From the NCBI RefSeq assembly GCF_022095675.1, contig NZ_JAHYSG010000039.1:1-64000 (forward strand): DNA of 64,000 bases, written 5' to 3'. Position 1 is the first letter of the stretch, and each line of letters opens with the position of its first letter. Position numbers and translations under genes: made by a program. Shown here one piece after another: positions 1-8,261 of this stretch. Origin of the DNA: Dactylosporangium sp. AC04546. Its GTDB lineage: Bacteria; Actinomycetota; Actinomycetes; Mycobacteriales; Micromonosporaceae. Under the pieces are notes generated by a model. It was not told the DNA's origin. It ran no database searches and saw only the letters and a list, made by a program, of their open reading frames with translations.

Positions 1-494
1 GCTACTGCGCCTCGCACTCCCGCCGGTTCTGGGGCCTGCGCCTGCACCTGGTCACCACCATCCACGGACTGCCCGTCGCGTTCGCCCTCACCAACCCCAA
101 GACCGACGAACGTGACGTCCTCATCGACCTGGTCTCACTGCAGCCAGCCATGTTCCACCACCCGGACGGACTGATCCTGGTCGTGGACAAGGGCTACCGC
201 GAACGCATCACCGAAACCTGGCTCAACGAAACAGCTATCGACGTCCTACGACCCGCATACCGCAACGAAGCCCCACGCCCCGGCCGGCTCATCCTGCGCA
301 CCGTCCGCCAGAACATCGAGTCGGTCAACCAAACCCTCAAAAACCAACTCGACCTCGAACGGCACGGCGGCCGCACCTCCGCCGGCACAGCCGTCCGCGT
401 ACTACAACGCCTCCTAGCCATGACCGCCGCAATCTGGCACAACTGGCACACCGGCCAACCAACCATGCGATCACTGATCGCCTACGACCACTAA
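1..494 (+). mobile_element. IS982-family transposase, C-terminal part (cut by window edge)
   Basis: The frame is open from base 3 to the stop at 492-494, so only about the last 163 residues are visible and the start lies outside the window. The segment has the layout of an IS982 DDE transposase: a stretch RFWGLRLHLVTT, then the second catalytic Asp in VVDKGYRE, then the Glu-bearing RQNIESVNQTLKNQLDLERH followed by a Trp/His-rich tail. The element's right end must lie within about 20 bp of the stop, because the next gene's stop codon is at 513. I did not identify a terminal inverted repeat, since the left end is missing. It marks the left flank of a large catabolic island. Confidence 0.8.
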
Positions 495-512
495 CCCCTT
501 GGAATAGATCGT

Positions 513-938
513 CTAGGTACGCAGGATCGCCAGGAGGGCGTCGGGCACCGGCCGCTTGCCCGAACCGTCCGGCGCCACCGACACGTACACGATCTTCGCG
601 GCGCAGGTCACCTCGCCGCCGCGGCGCACCGCGAAGTGCAGGTCGAAGCTCGTGGTGCCGATCCGGCCGGGCCGGACCGCGATCTCGACCGCCTCGCCCC
701 ACCGGACGCCGGCCCGCCAGTCGATCTCCGACCGGACCAGCTGGAAGTCCATGCCCTCGCGCACCAACGTCTCGGTGTCGAACCCGTGGTGGGCGAGGAA
801 GCCCGACATGGCCTCGTCGAACCACGTCAGGTACCAGGCGTTGAACACGACACCCTGCTGGTCGACCTCGAAGTACCGCGCCTTCCAGGGCATCACGAAC
901 CCATCCGCGTCCAGCACCGTGGCTGTTCCTTCCGTCAT
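513..938 (-). CDS. Acyl-CoA thioesterase, 4HBT hot-dog fold
   Basis: 141 aa, the usual length for a single hot-dog 4-hydroxybenzoyl-CoA thioesterase family protein, which hydrolyses acyl-CoA to the free acid and CoA in the cytosol. The N-terminal motif RYFEVDQQGVVFNAWYLTWF carries the expected catalytic Asp (D26) and the aromatic loop. The ATG at 938 is chosen because the motif sits about 20 residues in, as in homologues; the frame is open further upstream but that part does not resemble the family. Its substrate is unknown. It stands alone, convergent with the transposase and divergent from the membrane protein. Confidence 0.8.
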   Translation of the reverse strand: MTEGTATVLDADGFVMPWKARYFEVDQQGVVFNAWYLTWFDEAMSGFLAHHGFDTETLVREGMDFQLVRSEIDWRAGVRWGEAVEIAVRPGRIGTTSFDLHFAVRRGGEVTCAAKIVYVSVAPDGSGKRPVPDALLAILRT

Positions 939-1113
939 GATCCGACGAGCGGGCGGTGCGGAGCATAACTTCCGCGCCCGGATGCGGAGCCGTCCGAGAA
1001 GACCGCCCACGGCGTCCGGCTCAGCGACCAGCCGCCGTGCCCGACCGTTGACGCCAAGTAACGTTCGCGCAACGGGGCAGCCGGCGGCGCCGGGCGGGCC
1101 GATCATTGGCCAC

Positions 1114-2865
1114 ATGGACCGCACCCCCGGCATGCGGCACGTCGCCGTCGCCCTCGCCTGGCTGACCCACCCGGTCACCGCCGGCGCGGTCGTCCTGCTG
1201 CTCGTCAACGACCACGTGCTGAAGGCGGCGTACCCCGGCCCGGTCACCGGCAAGCTCAGCGACGTCGCCGGGCTCGTCCTCGCCCCGGCGCTGGTCGCGG
1301 CGGTGCTGTGCCTGCTGGTGCCGCGGGTGCCGGCCCGGGCGGCCGCCGTCGCCGGGCTGGCCGGCACCGGGCTCGCGTTCACCTGGGTGAAGGCCACCGC
1401 GGCCGGCGCCGAGGCTGCGTCGGCGGCGTGGAGCGTCCTGCGGCCGTCGACCGTGCTCGCCGACGTGACCGACCTCGCCGCGCTGCCCGCCCTCGCCGTC
1501 GCCTGGTGGACCTGGACCCGGGTGCGCACCGCCGAGCTGCCGGAGACGTGGACCCGCACCGTTCGCGCCGTGCTGGTGCTGCCGGCGGCGGTGCTCGCGG
1601 TCGCCGCCACCAGCGCACCGTTCTACCCGGCCGCCGGGCGGGTCGACGTGGTCGACGGCCGGGCCGTGGTCGGCGTCTACGACGGCTACCACGCGACGAA
1701 CGCCGACCCGGCCGACGAGGAGCGGCCGTACTCGTGGCTGTCGACGACCGACGGCCGGACCTGGGTGGAGGAGCCCGCCCCGGCACAGGCACCGTCACCC
1801 CGCCGGACGCAGGCGTGCGTGCCGGACACGCCGGCGCACTGCTACCGCGTGGTCCCCGGGCGGATGGCCGTCGAGGAGACCGTCGACGGTGGCCGCACCT
1901 GGCGGCTGTCGTGGGAGGTCTCGGAGGGCCGGCGGCGGTTCCTGGCCAAGCAGTTCGACGACATGACCGCGAACTACCCCGACCTGAGCTCGGCGGAGGT
2001 GGCCGTGCTGCCGGTCACCGGCGGTCACCTCGTGCTCGTCGCCAACCGCCGCGACGGCGTCGCCGTCCGATACTCCGACGGGACCTGGCGGCGGGTGGGC
2101 GTGCCGAGCGACACCGGCACGCCGCAGGTCGAGCCGCTCGTGGCGCCGGGGCAGCACGTCCTGGTGGAGTTCGCGCTGGCCGGGACGGCGGTGCCGGTCC
2201 TCGTCAGCCTCGCGCTGCTGCCGGTGCTGACCCGCCGGCGCGGGCTCGCGGCGGGAGCGGCCGGGCTGGCCGTGCTGGGCGCGCTCATGCTCATGCTCGG
2301 GATCGCCGACGGGACCTCGCTCGTCATCCTCCCCGGCGTGCCGCTGGCGATGGCCGGTCTCGTCTGGTGCCTGGCGACGGTCGCCGGTGACCCGGGGCTG
2401 CGGTGGTGGCATCTTGCCGGCGTGCTGTGCGTGGCCCTGGCGACGGGGATCGGCATCGGATGGTCGTTCTACGGCTGGTCGGCCGGAAACCCGGACGGCT
2501 ACGGTACCGCGGCCGGGATCGCCCTGACGGTGGCGCTCGGCGGAGCGGTGGTGTGCGCAGCGGTCACCGTGGCCGCCCGGCGCCGGGGGCGGGCAGTGGC
2601 GCGGCGGTCAGGCGCCGAGCTCGTCGCAGAGCGCCTCGTAGCGGTCGAGCTCCTCCGGCGGGGCTCGCCGGTGACGATGCCCTCGACCGCGTCCCGGTCG
2701 GCGTCGGTGAACGTCGCGTTGGTCAGGGACGCCCGGAACGAGCGGGGCATCCGCGGGTCGTGCGCGGCCGGCGCCTCGCCCGGGTCGAACTCCGCGCCGG
2801 TCTCGGCCGCCAGGCGCGCCACCCGGTCGAGGTCGAGCCCCCGGCCGAGCACACACAGAACGTGA
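1114..2865 (+). CDS. Multi-pass membrane protein with Asp-box-like extracytoplasmic segment
   Basis: Begins at the ATG at 1114 (MDRTPGMRHVAVALAW). About four hydrophobic segments occupy residues 10-175. A soluble stretch of about 190 residues follows, with two sialidase Asp-box-like motifs (TTDGRTW and TVDGGRTW). Then come about four more transmembrane segments to roughly residue 490. Asp-box repeats suggest a small beta-propeller-like extracytoplasmic domain of unknown ligand. The frame stays open to 2865 and so overlaps about 258 bp of the convergent small gene. The last roughly 90 residues are Arg/Ser-rich and unlike a membrane protein, so the native C terminus is probably near 2600 and the tail may result from sequence loss or error. 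No function can be assigned. Confidence 0.6.
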   Translation: MDRTPGMRHVAVALAWLTHPVTAGAVVLLLVNDHVLKAAYPGPVTGKLSDVAGLVLAPALVAAVLCLLVPRVPARAAAVAGLAGTGLAFTWVKATAAGAEAASAAWSVLRPSTVLADVTDLAALPALAVAWWTWTRVRTAELPETWTRTVRAVLVLPAAVLAVAATSAPFYPAAGRVDVVDGRAVVGVYDGYHATNADPADEERPYSWLSTTDGRTWVEEPAPAQAPSPRRTQACVPDTPAHCYRVVPGRMAVEETVDGGRTWRLSWEVSEGRRRFLAKQFDDMTANYPDLSSAEVAVLPVTGGHLVLVANRRDGVAVRYSDGTWRRVGVPSDTGTPQVEPLVAPGQHVLVEFALAGTAVPVLVSLALLPVLTRRRGLAAGAAGLAVLGALMLMLGIADGTSLVILPGVPLAMAGLVWCLATVAGDPGLRWWHLAGVLCVALATGIGIGWSFYGWSAGNPDGYGTAAGIALTVALGGAVVCAAVTVAARRRGRAVARRSGAELVAERLVAVELLRRGSPVTMPSTASRSASVNVALVRDARNERGIRGSCAAGASPGSNSAPVSAARRATRSRSSPRPSTHRT

Positions 2866-2879
2866 CGGGGGAGGATCAT
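2608..2879 (-). pseudogene. Small hypothetical gene with an apparent one-base deletion
   Basis: From the ATG at 2879 the product reads MILPRHVLCVLGRGLDLD through a charged region to the peptide IVTGEP. The frame then runs into Arg/Ser-rich nonsense. The next frame resumes with PEELDRYEALCDELGA and stops at 2608-2610. The length of 272 bp is one base short of a multiple of three. Restoring one C in the run near 2657-2661 would give a continuous protein of about 90 aa. This is either a recent frameshift or a sequencing error in a C run. I do not recognise the family. Confidence 0.55.
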
Positions 2880-3016
2880 GGAGCGAACGGTATCGCCGCC
2901 GCGCCACCGGGGAACTCCTGTCGATGCAGCCGATCGACGGATGCGAACGCGATGGGGCAGCGAAAGCAAGGCCCCACCCCGTAATCTGACGAGAAGTGGT
3001 ACCACCGGAGCCATCC

Positions 3017-3034
3017 TTCCGACCGGACGGTAGG
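3017..3034. promoter_or_regulatory. TetR operator O1, upstream of the regulator gene
   Basis: CTTCCGACCGGACGGTAG matches 14 of 18 bases of the reverse complement of the site found at the other island promoters (ATACCGGCTGGTCGGAAT). It lies 40 bp before the tetR start codon, the position expected for autorepression. It is the weakest match of the set. Binding is inferred, not shown. Confidence 0.6.
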
Positions 3035-3073
3035 CTGTCGGCGGATCGAGTTGTTTCATGAGGGAGGCCCGAG

Positions 3074-3712
3074 ATGGCTCGTGCGACGTCCGCCCGGGGG
3101 GAGTCGACCCGGCGCCGGCAGCGCTGGCCCGACGGCTACGACCCGGAGAACACCCGCCGCTCGCTCATCACCAGCGCGCTCGAGCTGTTCGAGCGCAGCG
3201 GCTTCGACCGGACCTCGGTGCAGGAGATCGCCGACCAGGCGCACCTGACGAAGGGCGCGTTCTACCACCACTTCGAGAGCAAGGACGACCTCCTGCGCCA
3301 CATCCAGGAGGAGTACCTCGAGGCGCAGCTGACGGCGATCCAGCAGATCGAGGCCGGCAGCGACGACCCGAAGGTCCGCGTGGCCGAGCTCATCCGCTTC
3401 AGCCTGCGCAGCGTCGCCGAGTACCGGGCGCACGTGACGATCTTCTACCAGGAGCGCCGCTACCTGACCGGCGAGCTGTTCGCCGAGGTGACCCGCAAGC
3501 GCGACCTGGTCGAGGCGGCCTTCGCCGGCATGATCCAGGACGGGGTGACCAAGGGCGTCCTGCGCCCCGACGTCGACGCCCGGATCGCCACGTTCGGCCT
3601 GGTGGGGATGTGCGCCTGGGCGTACCAGTGGCTCAACATGGCCGGCCCGCTGAGCGTGGAGGAGGTGGCCCGCCAGTTCAGCGCGATGGTCCTGGAGGGC
3701 CTTGCCGCCTGA
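3074..3712 (+). CDS. TetR-family repressor, KstR2-like
   Basis: 212 aa. The N-terminal helix-turn-helix spans about residues 28-75 (ALELFERSGFDRTSVQEIAD, then LTKGAFYHHFESKDDLL). The C-terminal ligand-binding domain contains an YQERRYLTGELF segment and ends with GPLSVEEVARQFSAMVLEGL, which resembles the KstR2 group of TetR repressors that bind CoA-thioester intermediates of steroid breakdown. The ATG at 3074 follows AGGGAGG at a good distance. Being first in the island and preceded by an operator-like palindrome, it is the natural candidate for the factor that reads the seven shared operators. A CoA-thioester inducer is inferred from the C-terminal resemblance and the gene neighbourhood. Confidence 0.88.
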   Translation: MARATSARGESTRRRQRWPDGYDPENTRRSLITSALELFERSGFDRTSVQEIADQAHLTKGAFYHHFESKDDLLRHIQEEYLEAQLTAIQQIEAGSDDPKVRVAELIRFSLRSVAEYRAHVTIFYQERRYLTGELFAEVTRKRDLVEAAFAGMIQDGVTKGVLRPDVDARIATFGLVGMCAWAYQWLNMAGPLSVEEVARQFSAMVLEGLAA

Positions 3713-3719
3713 CGGGTCG

Positions 3720-4850
3720 CTAGCCGTTGAGCAGTTGCCGGGCCATGACGATGCGCTGGATCTGGTTGGTGCCCTCGTAGATCTGGGTGATCTTGGCGTC
3801 GCGCATCATGCGCTCCAGGGGGAAGTCCTTCGTGTAGCCGTAGCCGCCCAGTAGCTGGACCGCGTCCGTGGTGATCTGCATGGCGGCGTCCGAGGCGAAG
3901 CACTTGGCCGCGGCGCCGAAGTACGTCAGGTCGGGCGCGGCCCGCTCGGAGCGGTCGGCGGCGGCGTACGTGAGCTGGCGGGCCGCCTCCAGTTTCATGC
4001 CCATGTCGGCCAGCATGAACTGGATGCCCTGGAAGTCGGCGATCGGCTTGCCGAACTGCTTGCGCTGCTGGACGTAGCCCAGCGCGAAGTCCAGCGCACC
4101 CTGCGCGATGCCCAGCGCCTGGGCCGCGATCGTGACCCGGGTGTGGTCCAGCGTCCGCATCGCCGTGCCGAAGCCGGTGCCGGGCTCGCCGATGATCCGG
4201 TTTGCCGGAATGCGCACGTTGTCGAGGTACACCTCCCGGGTCGGGGAGCCCTTGATGCCCAGTTTGCGCTCGGGGGCGCCGAAGCTGACGCCCGGGTCGG
4301 AGCGCTCGACCACGAACGCCGAGATGCCCCGTGAGCGGGCGGCGGGGTCGGTGACGGCGAAGACCGTGTAGTACTCGCTCACGCCCGCGTTGGAGATCCA
4401 GCGCTTCACGCCGTCGAGGACCCAGGTGTCGCCGTCGAGGACGGCGCGGGTCTTCATGCTCGCCGCGTCGCTGCCGGCCTCCGGCTCGGACAGGCAGTAC
4501 GAGAACATCGCCTCGCCGCGGGCGATCGGCGGCAGGTACCGCCGGCGCAGCTCCTCGGACGCGGCCAGCAGCAGCGGCATCGTGCCGAGCTTGTTGCCGG
4601 CCGGGATCAGCGACGACGAGGCGCAGGCCCGGGCGACCTCCTCGATGACGATCACCGTGGCCAGGGCGTCGGCGCCGGCGCCCCCGTACTCGACCGGGAC
4701 GTGCGGGGCGTGGAAGTCGGCGGCGCGCAGCGCGTCGTAGGAGGCCTGCGGGAACTCGGCCCGCTCGTCGGCGTGCGCGGCGTTGGGGGCGACCTTGTCG
4801 TCGCAGACCGCCCGGACGGCCTCGCGGATCTCATCGTATGGAGTCGGCAC
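3720..4850 (-). CDS. Acyl-CoA dehydrogenase
   Basis: 376 aa, near the usual 380. It catalyses FAD-dependent alpha,beta-desaturation of an acyl-CoA. The N-terminal helical domain, the middle beta-domain with YCLSEPEAGSDAASMKT, and the C-terminal domain with the RKQFGKPIADFQGIQF signature are all present. The catalytic base is the Glu in YEGTNQIQR (E359). The GTG at 4850 is preferred over in-frame upstream codons. Those would place the operator inside the gene, while a TATTGT -10-like box lies six bases before this GTG, suggesting a leaderless message. It is divergent from the SnoaL operon and convergent with tetR, eight bases from its stop. Confidence 0.9.
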   Translation of the reverse strand: MPTPYDEIREAVRAVCDDKVAPNAAHADERAEFPQASYDALRAADFHAPHVPVEYGGAGADALATVIVIEEVARACASSSLIPAGNKLGTMPLLLAASEELRRRYLPPIARGEAMFSYCLSEPEAGSDAASMKTRAVLDGDTWVLDGVKRWISNAGVSEYYTVFAVTDPAARSRGISAFVVERSDPGVSFGAPERKLGIKGSPTREVYLDNVRIPANRIIGEPGTGFGTAMRTLDHTRVTIAAQALGIAQGALDFALGYVQQRKQFGKPIADFQGIQFMLADMGMKLEAARQLTYAAADRSERAAPDLTYFGAAAKCFASDAAMQITTDAVQLLGGYGYTKDFPLERMMRDAKITQIYEGTNQIQRIVMARQLLNG

Positions 4851-4859
4851 GCCCGGACA

Positions 4860-4877
4860 ATACCAGCCGGTCGGAAT
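4860..4877. promoter_or_regulatory. TetR operator O2 (acyl-CoA dehydrogenase side)
   Basis: ATACCAGCCGGTCGGAAT. The arms ATACCA and CGGAAT are separated by six bases, as in the island consensus. Read on the minus strand, it ends in the TATTGT -10-like box (4862-4857) of the acyl-CoA dehydrogenase gene, so a bound repressor would block that promoter. Confidence 0.75.
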
Positions 4878-4915
4878 GTCACGATACCTTGAGTGCCGGT
4901 CGCGTGACATGGTAG

Positions 4916-4933
4916 ATACCTTCCAGTCGGTAT
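4916..4933. promoter_or_regulatory. TetR operator O3 (SnoaL operon side)
   Basis: ATACCTTCCAGTCGGTAT, with arms ATACCT and CGGTAT and a six-base spacer. It lies 39 bp from O2 in the same divergent region and just ahead of the SnoaL-nitroreductase operon. It overlaps a possible upstream ATG at 4932, an argument for the downstream GTG start of that gene. Confidence 0.75.
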
Positions 4934-4952
4934 GGAAAACTGGGGAGGGCAT

Positions 4953-5879
4953 GTGACGCGGGCCGTCCGAGCTGGCATGGACTTCATCACCGCCCTCGAC
5001 CGGGGCAGCCTCGGCGGGCTCGCCAGGCTGTGCGCACCCGGCGCCACCTGGTGGGTCGACGCCGGACCCGACCGCCGCGGTGGCGACTTCCAGGCCGAGG
5101 GCAGCGGGCGCTTCCCGCTGCATGGCGTGATGCGCATGGACGACAAGCTCGCCCTCATGCGCGAGCTCGGCCCGGCCGCGTTCCCGACCGGCTGCCGGCA
5201 GATCCCGCGCCGCGTCGTCGCCGGCGACGACGCCTGCGTCATCGAGGTCGAGGGCCACGGCGTGCACGCCTCCGGCCGGACCTACGCCAACCGCTACGGG
5301 TTCGTCTTCGACGTCGACGCGCACGGGGCGATCGTGTCGGTGCGCGAGTACCTCGACACGCTGCACGCCCAGCAGGTGGTCGGCGGCAACGCGGAGATCC
5401 CGCGGAGCGTCGTCGAACAGAACGGACAACCGCCCGGCGAGGCACCGGCAGTGGTGACCACCATGTGGGCCGCTCTCGCGGTAGGGGACCTCGACGCGTT
5501 CGGCGCGCTCTTCACCGACGACGCCACCTGGTGGACCGACTCGGGCCACGACCGCGACCGTGGCCGCCTCCACAAGCGGGGCGACATCGCGGCGAGCCCC
5601 TTCCACGGCGTCGTCGCCATCGCCGACAAGCTGGGGGCGATGCGCGCCCGCATCGCCAGCGGCGTCTACAAGTCGGCCGCCGTCACCGTCACCCCGCAGC
5701 GCTCGATCGCCGACGACACGCTCGTGGCCGTCGAGGCGACCGGCGAGGCCGTGCTGGCAAGCGGCCGGTACCAGAACCGCTACCTGTGGATCGTCGACAT
5801 GCGCCCCACGGGCATCGCCGGCGTCCGGGAGTACTGCGACACCCTGCACATCGCCGACCTGATGGGTTACCCGACGTGA
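4953..5879 (+). CDS. Tandem SnoaL-like (NTF2 fold) protein
   Basis: About 308 aa made of two related SnoaL/NTF2-like halves, roughly residues 1-140 and 165-300. Each half contains a GATWWVDAGPD / DATWWTDSGHD motif near its start and a YANRYGFVFDV / YQNRYLWIVDM plus VREY-CDTLH motif near its end. SnoaL-like folds act as small isomerases, cyclases or hydratases in catabolic and polyketide pathways; the reaction here is unknown. The GTG at 4953 follows GGGAGGG. An upstream ATG at 4932 is in frame but lies inside operator O3. The stop overlaps the next gene's GTG (GTGA), so translation is probably coupled. Confidence 0.75.
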   Translation: MTRAVRAGMDFITALDRGSLGGLARLCAPGATWWVDAGPDRRGGDFQAEGSGRFPLHGVMRMDDKLALMRELGPAAFPTGCRQIPRRVVAGDDACVIEVEGHGVHASGRTYANRYGFVFDVDAHGAIVSVREYLDTLHAQQVVGGNAEIPRSVVEQNGQPPGEAPAVVTTMWAALAVGDLDAFGALFTDDATWWTDSGHDRDRGRLHKRGDIAASPFHGVVAIADKLGAMRARIASGVYKSAAVTVTPQRSIADDTLVAVEATGEAVLASGRYQNRYLWIVDMRPTGIAGVREYCDTLHIADLMGYPT

Positions 5880-6613
5880 AGCCGCTCACCGACCTCAACC
5901 ACGTGCTGACCACCACCCGGTCCGTCCGCCGGAGGCTCGACTACGACCGCCCGGTCCCGCTCGGCCTCGTCGGCGAGTGCCTCCAGCTCGCCCTCCAGGC
6001 GCCCACCGGCGGCGCCGCCGAGGACTGGCGCTGGCTCGTCGTCGGCGACCCGGAGACCAAGGCCGCGCTCGCCGAGCTCTACCTCGCCGCGTACGTCGAG
6101 TACGTGCAGAAGCCGCTGCAGGACGCCGACAGCCCGATCGTCCGCGACCGCCTCGGCGGCCGCAACGCGGACGGCACCCTCAGCACGCGCACCGCCCGCA
6201 TCCTCGGCGGCGCCGCGCATCTCGCGCACAACATCGGCCGCGCGCCGTACCTGCTGATCCCGTGCGCCACCCGCCCCAACCCGGCCAAGGGTGGCGCCGG
6301 CACGAACTCGGCGGTCTACGGCTCGCTGTACCCGGCGATCTGGCAGTTCAACCTGGCGCTGCGGGCCCGCGGCCTCGGCACCGTCATCACCACCCTGCAC
6401 CTGCACCACGCCGCGGCCGCCGCCGCGCTGCTCGGCATCCCCGACCACGCGCTGCAGATCACGATGCTGCCGGTCGCGTACACCCAGGGCACCGAGTTCC
6501 GCGTCGCGGCCCGCAAGCCCGTCAACGCCGTCGCCTACCTCGACCGCTGGGGCGAGCCGCTGCCCTACGACGACAAGCCCGTCGAGCGGCTCACCGGAGA
6601 GGAGTACGCATGA
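5876..6613 (+). CDS. Nitroreductase-family protein (first of a tandem pair)
   Basis: 245 aa, FMN-binding nitroreductase fold. The N-terminal TTTRSVRRRLDYDRPV holds the conserved Ser-Val-Arg-Arg phosphate-binding stretch. PTGGAAEDWRWLVV and the C-terminal RARGLGTVITTLHLHH are the other family hallmarks. Such enzymes reduce or dehydrogenate quinones, nitro compounds, enones or C-halogen bonds; no substrate is indicated. It starts at a GTG overlapping the SnoaL stop and ends with a four-base overlap into its paralogue at 6610. The close pairing suggests either two separate steps or a heterodimer. Confidence 0.85.
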   Translation: MKPLTDLNHVLTTTRSVRRRLDYDRPVPLGLVGECLQLALQAPTGGAAEDWRWLVVGDPETKAALAELYLAAYVEYVQKPLQDADSPIVRDRLGGRNADGTLSTRTARILGGAAHLAHNIGRAPYLLIPCATRPNPAKGGAGTNSAVYGSLYPAIWQFNLALRARGLGTVITTLHLHHAAAAAALLGIPDHALQITMLPVAYTQGTEFRVAARKPVNAVAYLDRWGEPLPYDDKPVERLTGEEYA

Positions 6614-7311
6614 GCACCCCCGTGATCCGCGACATCGACGAGGTTCTCACGACGACCCGCGCCGTGCGCAACCGCATGGACTTCGAACGGCCGGTGAGCC
6701 GCGCCGTCGTCGAGGAGTGCCTGCGCCTGGCCCAGCAGGCCCCGATGGGCTCGAACCTGGAGGACTGGCGCATCGTCGCCGTCGACGACCCGGCCCTGAA
6801 ACGCCGGCTGGCCGAGCTGTACACCGACGTCTGGCACCAGACCGTCGAGGGACCACTGGCCAGCGGCGAGGCGGCGACCACCACCCGGCTGTCGCCGTCG
6901 GTGCGCCCGGACCCCGTGACGCAGGCGCGGCAGACCCGCGTCCTGACGGCGGTGAAGTACCTCGTCGACCACCTCGAGCAGGTGCCGGTCCTCGTCGTGC
7001 TGTGCAGCACCAAGCCGATCCCGCGGCACCCGGTCGGCGGCACCGCCTCCGGGTACTACGGCTCCATCTTCCCGTTCGCCTGGTCGTTCCAGCTCGCCCT
7101 GCGCTCCCGCGGCCTCGGTTCGGTGATGGCCACGGCCCTCGCGCACAAGGCCCGCAAGGTCCAGGGCGTGCTCGGCCTGCCCGACGACTGGCGGCCCATC
7201 ACGCTGCTGCCGGTCGCCTACACCAAGGGGCTCGACTTCCGCCCCGCCGCCCGCGCCGACCTGTCCGAGGTCGCCTTCTGGAACGGCTCCACCGAACGGG
7301 CCGCCGGATGA
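6610..7311 (+). CDS. Nitroreductase-family protein (second of a tandem pair)
   Basis: 233 aa. It is clearly paralogous to the preceding gene: DIDEVLTTTRAVRNRMDFER here against DLNHVLTTTRSVRRRLDYDR there, then APMGSNLEDWRIVAV, and RSRGLGSVMATALAHK near the C terminus. FMN-dependent reductase or dehydrogenase activity is expected. It starts at an ATG overlapping the previous stop and its own TGA overlaps the next ATG at 7308. It belongs to an uninterrupted coupled operon from 4953 to 9461 under operator O3. Confidence 0.85.
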   Translation: MSTPVIRDIDEVLTTTRAVRNRMDFERPVSRAVVEECLRLAQQAPMGSNLEDWRIVAVDDPALKRRLAELYTDVWHQTVEGPLASGEAATTTRLSPSVRPDPVTQARQTRVLTAVKYLVDHLEQVPVLVVLCSTKPIPRHPVGGTASGYYGSIFPFAWSFQLALRSRGLGSVMATALAHKARKVQGVLGLPDDWRPITLLPVAYTKGLDFRPAARADLSEVAFWNGSTERAAG

Positions 7312-8261
7312 GGGCCGCGTACCTCGTCGAGCCAGACGCCGACCGGCCCGCCGAAGCCATCCGCGTCGGCGAGCTCGACCCGGCACCGGCGCCGGACGGC
7401 TGGGTCGAGGTCGACGTGCGCGCCGGCGCCCTCAACATGCACGACATCTGGACGCTGCGCGGCGTCGGCGCGGCGACCGGCCGCCCGCACATCATCGGCA
7501 GCGACGCCGCCGGGGTGGCCGAGGGGCGCGACGTGATCGTGTACCCGGTCGTGCCCCGGCCACCGGACGGGAAGATCGTGCCCCACGCGATCCTGCTGCC
7601 CGACGCCGGCCACGGCGTCCTCGCCGGGCGCATCGCCGTGCCGCCCGGCCACCTGGTCGCCAAGCCGGCCCACCTGAGCTGGTCGGAGGCGGCGTCGCTG
7701 CCGACCGCGTGGCTCACGGCGTACCGCATGCTGTTCACCAAGGCCCGCGTCGAACCCGGCCACGTCGTGCTCGTGCAGGGCGCCGGCGGCGGCGTCGCCA
7801 CCGCCGCGATCGGCCTCGCCGCCGCGGCCGGCGCCACCGTCGTGGTCACCTCCCGCTCGCCCGAGAAGCGTGAGCGGGCCCTCGCCCTCGGCGCCGCCGC
7901 CGCGATCGGCAGCGGTGAGCGCGTCCCGCAGCTCGCCGACGTCGTCGTCGAGACCGTCGGCCCGGCCACGTTCGAGCACTCGACCCGCTCCACGCGGGCC
8001 GGCGGCACGATCGTCGTGTGCGGCGGCACCAGCGGCTTCGCCGCCGAGCTCGACCTGGCCCGGCTGTTCGCCCGCGAGATCAGCGTGCACGGCTCGACGA
8101 TGGGCACGCTCGCCGAGTTCGAGGCGCTCGTCGCGTTCGTCGCCGCGCACCGCATCCGGCCCGCCGTCGACAGCACCGCCGACCTCGCCGACGTGCGCGC
8201 GCAGGCCGCCCGGATGCTGGCCGGCGCCGCGTTCGGCAAGCTGTGCGTGAGCCTGTCGTGA
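7308..8261 (+). CDS. Zinc-independent MDR oxidoreductase (quinone reductase-like)
   Basis: 317 aa medium-chain dehydrogenase/reductase. The N-terminal GroES-like domain includes the segment VRAGALNMHDIWTLRG. The Rossmann domain begins with VVLVQGAGGGVATAAIGLAA, the NADPH-binding glycine motif of the quinone oxidoreductase/zeta-crystallin branch. The structural-zinc cysteines are absent. It probably reduces an enone or enoyl-type double bond with NADPH. It is coupled by four-base overlaps to the genes on both sides. Confidence 0.82.
   Translation: MRAAYLVEPDADRPAEAIRVGELDPAPAPDGWVEVDVRAGALNMHDIWTLRGVGAATGRPHIIGSDAAGVAEGRDVIVYPVVPRPPDGKIVPHAILLPDAGHGVLAGRIAVPPGHLVAKPAHLSWSEAASLPTAWLTAYRMLFTKARVEPGHVVLVQGAGGGVATAAIGLAAAAGATVVVTSRSPEKRERALALGAAAAIGSGERVPQLADVVVETVGPATFEHSTRSTRAGGTIVVCGGTSGFAAELDLARLFAREISVHGSTMGTLAEFEALVAFVAAHRIRPAVDSTADLADVRAQAARMLAGAAFGKLCVSLS

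Noticed and set aside
4932..4952. ATG at 4932 as the start of the SnoaL gene
   Set aside because: It lies inside operator O3 and next to the presumed -10 box, while the GTG at 4953 follows GGGAGGG. The longer form adds only seven residues with no family match.
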